Assembly: GCA_034435455.1 (NCBI GenBank)
Contig: DAOTXL010000078.1
Location: forward strand, 1-8,047
Length of the DNA: 8,047 bases
DNA from: DAOTXL01 sp034435455
GTDB taxonomy: Bacteria; Chloroflexota; Anaerolineae; JAAYZQ01
Direction: 5' to 3'
Each line of letters opens with the position of its first letter. Positions within the stretch are counted from its first letter, which is position 1. Below the pieces are notes generated by a model. The model was not told the DNA's origin and did no database searches. It saw only the letters and a list, made by a program, of their open reading frames with translations. The translations under genes were made by a program, and so were the position numbers. Positions 5,030-8,047 of the stretch are shown piece by piece.

Positions 5030-8002
5030 ATGAAAAATGGCAAGATGCAAGCGATCGTTGTATGGATCGTCCTGGTGAGCCTGTCGGTGGGCAGCTTCTG
5101 GCCGACCGCCGCCCAGGAACCAAAGCAGGCGGAGGAGTCGGTTCAACTTCGCCTCCGGTACGCTACGTTCGATCCTCTGGCAGGTGAACCGGCCATGCCG
5201 GCCAGTCTGCATCTGGATGCTTATCCGGCTGAGGGCCAGGGAGCCTACATCGTCCAGTTCAAAGGGCCGGTGCAGGAAGCGTGGAAGGAACAGGTACGCT
5301 CGCTGGGAGGGCGGGTGATGGACTATCTTCCCGACTATGCCTTCCTGGTGTGGATGGACGGCGCGGCGCGGGCCAGAGTGGAGGCACTGGACACCGTGCG
5401 TTGGGTGGGGCTGTACCAGCCGGCCTACAAGTTCGACCCCGACCTGAACCCAGAGAAACCGATCTACCGGGTCGTCCTCTTCCCCGGTTCCGACCTGAAA
5501 GCGGTTGAGGCCCGGCTGAAGACCCTGAACACCCCCACAGCCCGGGTCGCCGGCGAGCGCTTTACCCTATTCCTGCCCGACCGGGACATTGCCGCCGTGG
5601 CCGCCTGGCCGGAAGTACAATGGATCGAAGAAAAGCCCTTCTACCGGGTGATGAACGACGTGGCCACCGGGATCATGGGCGGCGCCATGGCCTGGGGGTC
5701 GGGGCTGAACGGCTCGGGCATGACCGTCACCGTAGCCGATACCGGCATTGACAGCGGCACCGACAACACCGGCGTCTCCGGCGACATCCACCCCGACTTT
5801 GACAACCGCATGGCGGCCATTGCCAGTTGGGCGATGCCGACGGATGATGGCTGTGGCGGGTGCTGTATTCAGAACCTCGGCGCCGACGATGGCGCCCGCG
5901 ACCTGGAATCGGGCCACGGCACTCACGTCCTGGGGTCGGTGGCGGGCAACGGCGCCGGCTCCAGCGGCCAGATCAGGGGCCTGGCCTATCAGGCCACGCT
6001 GACCTTCCAGGCGGTCGAACAGTACGTGAATTTTACACCCTACTGCGAGGGCCTGGGCTACAGCGACGGATATTACCTGACCGGCCTTCCTGACGACCTG
6101 ACCACCCTGTTCCAGGAAGCCTATAACTGGGGTTCGCGGGTGCACTCCAACAGTTGGGGCTCGGCCAAGGCGGGCCAGTACACCAGCGACTCCCAGGCGG
6201 TGGACCAGTTCATCTGGGACCACCCCACCATGATCATCCTCTTCTCCGCCGGCAACAGTGGGGTGGATGCCGATGCGAACGGCTATGTGGATCAAGATTC
6301 CATCGGATCACCGGGGACGGCCAAGAACTGCATCACCTCCGGCGCTTCGGACAACGAGCGGACGACAGGCGGCTACAATCCCGGCGGGCCATGCTCGACC
6401 TGGTATGAGTGCTGGGGCAGCGACTACCCGACCAACCCCACCCGCGATGACCGCATCTCAGACACCCGGCAGGAGCTGGCTGCCTTTTCCAGCCGGGGGC
6501 CAACCGACGATGGCCGCATCAAGCCCGATGTCGTCGCACCGGGGACCAACATCCTCTCGACGCGCTCGCAATATGCCTCGGAAACCGGCTGGGGCACCTA
6601 TCCCAACAATTACTATATGTACATGGGGGGCACCTCCATGTCCAACCCGCTGATCGCCGGGGCAGCCACCCTGGTGCGCGAGTATTACGTCGAGAAAAAG
6701 GGGCATACCCCCTCCGCCGCGCTGGTCAAGGCGGCGCTGATCAACTCGGCCACCGACATCACCGGCTATGGCAACAGCAGCCAGGAGGCCGGCCAGCCGA
6801 TCCCCAACAACCACGAAGGCTGGGGGCTGGTCAATGTCGGCGCAGCCACTTCGGCCACCTGCCCCTTCCATGACGGGGATACGGTCACAACCGGCTCGAA
6901 TCAGACCTACAGCTATTCGGTCGGCAGCTCCGCCCAACCCTTCAAGGTTACGCTGGTGTGGAGCGATTATCCCGGCTCCCCCACGGCCGGGGGACTGGTC
7001 AACAACCTGAACCTGGTGGTGACCGGTCCCGGCGGCACCACCTACCGGGGCAACGTCTTTAGCGGTGGCTGGTCGGCGCCCGGCGGCACGGCCGACAGCG
7101 TGAACAATGTCGAAAGCGTCTACGTCCAGAACCCGGCCGTCGGCACCTGGACTGTGCGGGTGGAAGGGGCCAACGTGCCCCAGGGGCCGCAGCCTTTTGC
7201 CCTGGTGGCCCGGGGCTCGTGCGGGGCAGCCCCCAGCCATTGGGTCTATCTGCCGATTGTGCTCAGGTCGTATGGGGGCGGGGGAGGAGCCCCGGCGGCA
7301 CCGACGCTAGACCCCATCAGCAACCCCGATGGTGATGGTAACTATACCGTCAGTTGGAGCGCCTCCAGCGGGGCGACCGGCTACACCCTGCAAGAGGACG
7401 ACAACGCCTCCTTCACCAGCCCGACGACGGCCTACTCCGGCGCAGCTACCTCGACGAACATCAGCGGCAAAGGGCCGGGGACCTACTACTACCGCGTCAA
7501 TGCCTCCAACTCCTATGGCACCAGCGGCTGGAGCAATGTCCAGTCGGTGGTGGTCGCCGGGCCTACAGGACCGACACCGGGCTTCTGGCAGGAGGATGAC
7601 ACCTACGGCTGCGCCGGCTGCTCGGAATTCTATGTGACATCCGACAGCGCCTATGTGGACGACTTTGCCATCTATGTCTCCGTGCCGGGCTGCGGCAACT
7701 ACAAGATCACCCACACCACGCCGGAGCCGATCACGAGCAACCACTTTTCCTTTGGCACCACCTACTACGCCAGCGGAACCTTCAGCAACCCGACCACCTG
7801 CAGCGGCACATATGGTCTGTCCAACTTTTACATCCCCGGCTGCGGCTATGTGAGCGGCGGGCCGTGGGACTACCGCTCGGTGTGGAAGCACGCGGAGGTG
7901 GTGGCCGGAGCGGGCGGACCCGGTCCCGTCACGGTGGAAAAGGTGGAGGATGGGGCCGTCCATCACTTCCTGACGGCCACGTTGGAGTCTGACACCCGTT
8001 AG
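5030..8002 (+). CDS. Secreted subtilisin-like serine protease (peptidase S8, KP-43-like) with FnIII and Cys-containing C-terminal module
   Basis: Extracellular endopeptidase of family S8, 990 residues. A signal peptide spans about 1-29 (basic start, hydrophobic core, then PTAAQ). Residues 73-205 form a two-part propeptide region resembling inhibitor I9-type prodomains. The catalytic domain (about 210-610) keeps every key residue: Asp237 in VADTGID, His296 in GHGTH, oxyanion Asn409 in SAGNSG and Ser536 in GGTSMSNP. An insertion between Asp and His carries C275, C278 and C279. A beta-sandwich at about 620-731 (FKVTLVWSDYPGSP... LVNNLNLVV) matches the KP-43 type of subtilase. YLPIVLR (740-746) and a Gly linker follow, then a fibronectin type III domain (about 758-848) and a roughly 105-residue Cys-containing module (851-955) of unknown role. 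ATG 5030 is set by GGAGG six bases upstream and by the signal peptide. It is likely autoprocessed after export and cell-wall or surface associated; substrate is unknown. It may share an operon with the LysM and sensor genes. Confidence 0.95.
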   Translation: MKNGKMQAIVVWIVLVSLSVGSFWPTAAQEPKQAEESVQLRLRYATFDPLAGEPAMPASLHLDAYPAEGQGAYIVQFKGPVQEAWKEQVRSLGGRVMDYLPDYAFLVWMDGAARARVEALDTVRWVGLYQPAYKFDPDLNPEKPIYRVVLFPGSDLKAVEARLKTLNTPTARVAGERFTLFLPDRDIAAVAAWPEVQWIEEKPFYRVMNDVATGIMGGAMAWGSGLNGSGMTVTVADTGIDSGTDNTGVSGDIHPDFDNRMAAIASWAMPTDDGCGGCCIQNLGADDGARDLESGHGTHVLGSVAGNGAGSSGQIRGLAYQATLTFQAVEQYVNFTPYCEGLGYSDGYYLTGLPDDLTTLFQEAYNWGSRVHSNSWGSAKAGQYTSDSQAVDQFIWDHPTMIILFSAGNSGVDADANGYVDQDSIGSPGTAKNCITSGASDNERTTGGYNPGGPCSTWYECWGSDYPTNPTRDDRISDTRQELAAFSSRGPTDDGRIKPDVVAPGTNILSTRSQYASETGWGTYPNNYYMYMGGTSMSNPLIAGAATLVREYYVEKKGHTPSAALVKAALINSATDITGYGNSSQEAGQPIPNNHEGWGLVNVGAATSATCPFHDGDTVTTGSNQTYSYSVGSSAQPFKVTLVWSDYPGSPTAGGLVNNLNLVVTGPGGTTYRGNVFSGGWSAPGGTADSVNNVESVYVQNPAVGTWTVRVEGANVPQGPQPFALVARGSCGAAPSHWVYLPIVLRSYGGGGGAPAAPTLDPISNPDGDGNYTVSWSASSGATGYTLQEDDNASFTSPTTAYSGAATSTNISGKGPGTYYYRVNASNSYGTSGWSNVQSVVVAGPTGPTPGFWQEDDTYGCAGCSEFYVTSDSAYVDDFAIYVSVPGCGNYKITHTTPEPITSNHFSFGTTYYASGTFSNPTTCSGTYGLSNFYIPGCGYVSGGPWDYRSVWKHAEVVAGAGGPGPVTVEKVEDGAVHHFLTATLESDTR

Positions 8003-8022
8003 CGCTTCTCTATCGGTCAGGT

Positions 8023-8047
8023 GCCAGGCACTTCCGACGTGCCTGGC
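8023..8047. repeat. Perfect 9-bp inverted repeat at the right edge
   Basis: GCCAGGCAC (8023-8031) and GTGCCTGGC (8039-8047) are perfect reverse complements around the 7-nt loop TTCCGAC, starting 20 bases after the subtilase stop. The stem may extend beyond the window. It could be a terminator of the protease gene, though any T-run would lie outside, or a REP-like dispersed palindrome. Confidence 0.75.

Noticed and set aside
4612..5043. Minus-strand Gly/Val-rich open frame (repeated VSVGG)
   Set aside because: It is the reverse complement of the Thr/Pro-coding repeats; the apparent protein repeat is a compositional shadow.
5567..6295. Long minus-strand frames opposite the subtilase (also 6458-7240 and 7307-7966)
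   Set aside because: They are antisense to a protease with all catalytic motifs; the products are Gly/Ala/Val/His-rich and featureless.

Overview
The window is GC-rich bacterial DNA with long, densely packed genes. Three features suggest a Chloroflexota (Anaerolineae-like) genome: a Thr/Pro-rich tail built on PTDTPxPP units, a GAF/PAS sensor kinase with a degenerate H-box, and a secreted subtilase with a YLPIVLR motif before a glycine linker. This assignment rests on recalled family patterns, not on a marker gene or a database search, and is moderately confident.

Left part, minus strand (1-994). A strong sigma70-type promoter (TTGCCA-17-TATAAT) reads leftward into a 211-residue polytopic membrane protein of unknown function. 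This gene has a TTG start behind a near-perfect Shine-Dalgarno sequence. The N-terminal 73 codons of a LacI-family repressor follow on the same strand and run off the left edge.

Divergent intergenic region (930-1284). Besides the leftward promoter it holds an imperfect 19-bp-arm inverted repeat, a rightward promoter with the same hexamers and spacing (the two 30-nt promoters match at 25 positions), and a GC-rich hairpin in the rightward leader.

Right part, plus strand (1285-8002). Three genes lie head to tail. The first encodes a 7TM-GAF-coiled coil-PAS-HisKA-HATPase sensor. Its ATP-binding boxes are intact, but Gly replaces the phosphoacceptor His. The second overlaps or abuts it and encodes a single-span membrane protein with two LysM domains arranged as a Cys-marked 59-residue duplication, plus a Thr/Pro-rich tail. 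The third, 57 bp on with its own good ribosome binding site, encodes a 990-residue secreted subtilisin-like protease with an intact D/H/N/S active site, a KP-43-like beta-sandwich, a fibronectin type III domain and a Cys-containing C-terminal module. A perfect 9-bp inverted repeat lies at the extreme right edge.

On protein architecture, the plus-strand genes combine membrane signalling, cell-envelope glycan binding and extracellular proteolysis. A functional link between them is inferred only from order, strand and the overlap of the first two. The most unusual single item is the His-less kinase with preserved ATP-binding motifs. No CRISPR array, tRNA, rRNA or transposase was seen.
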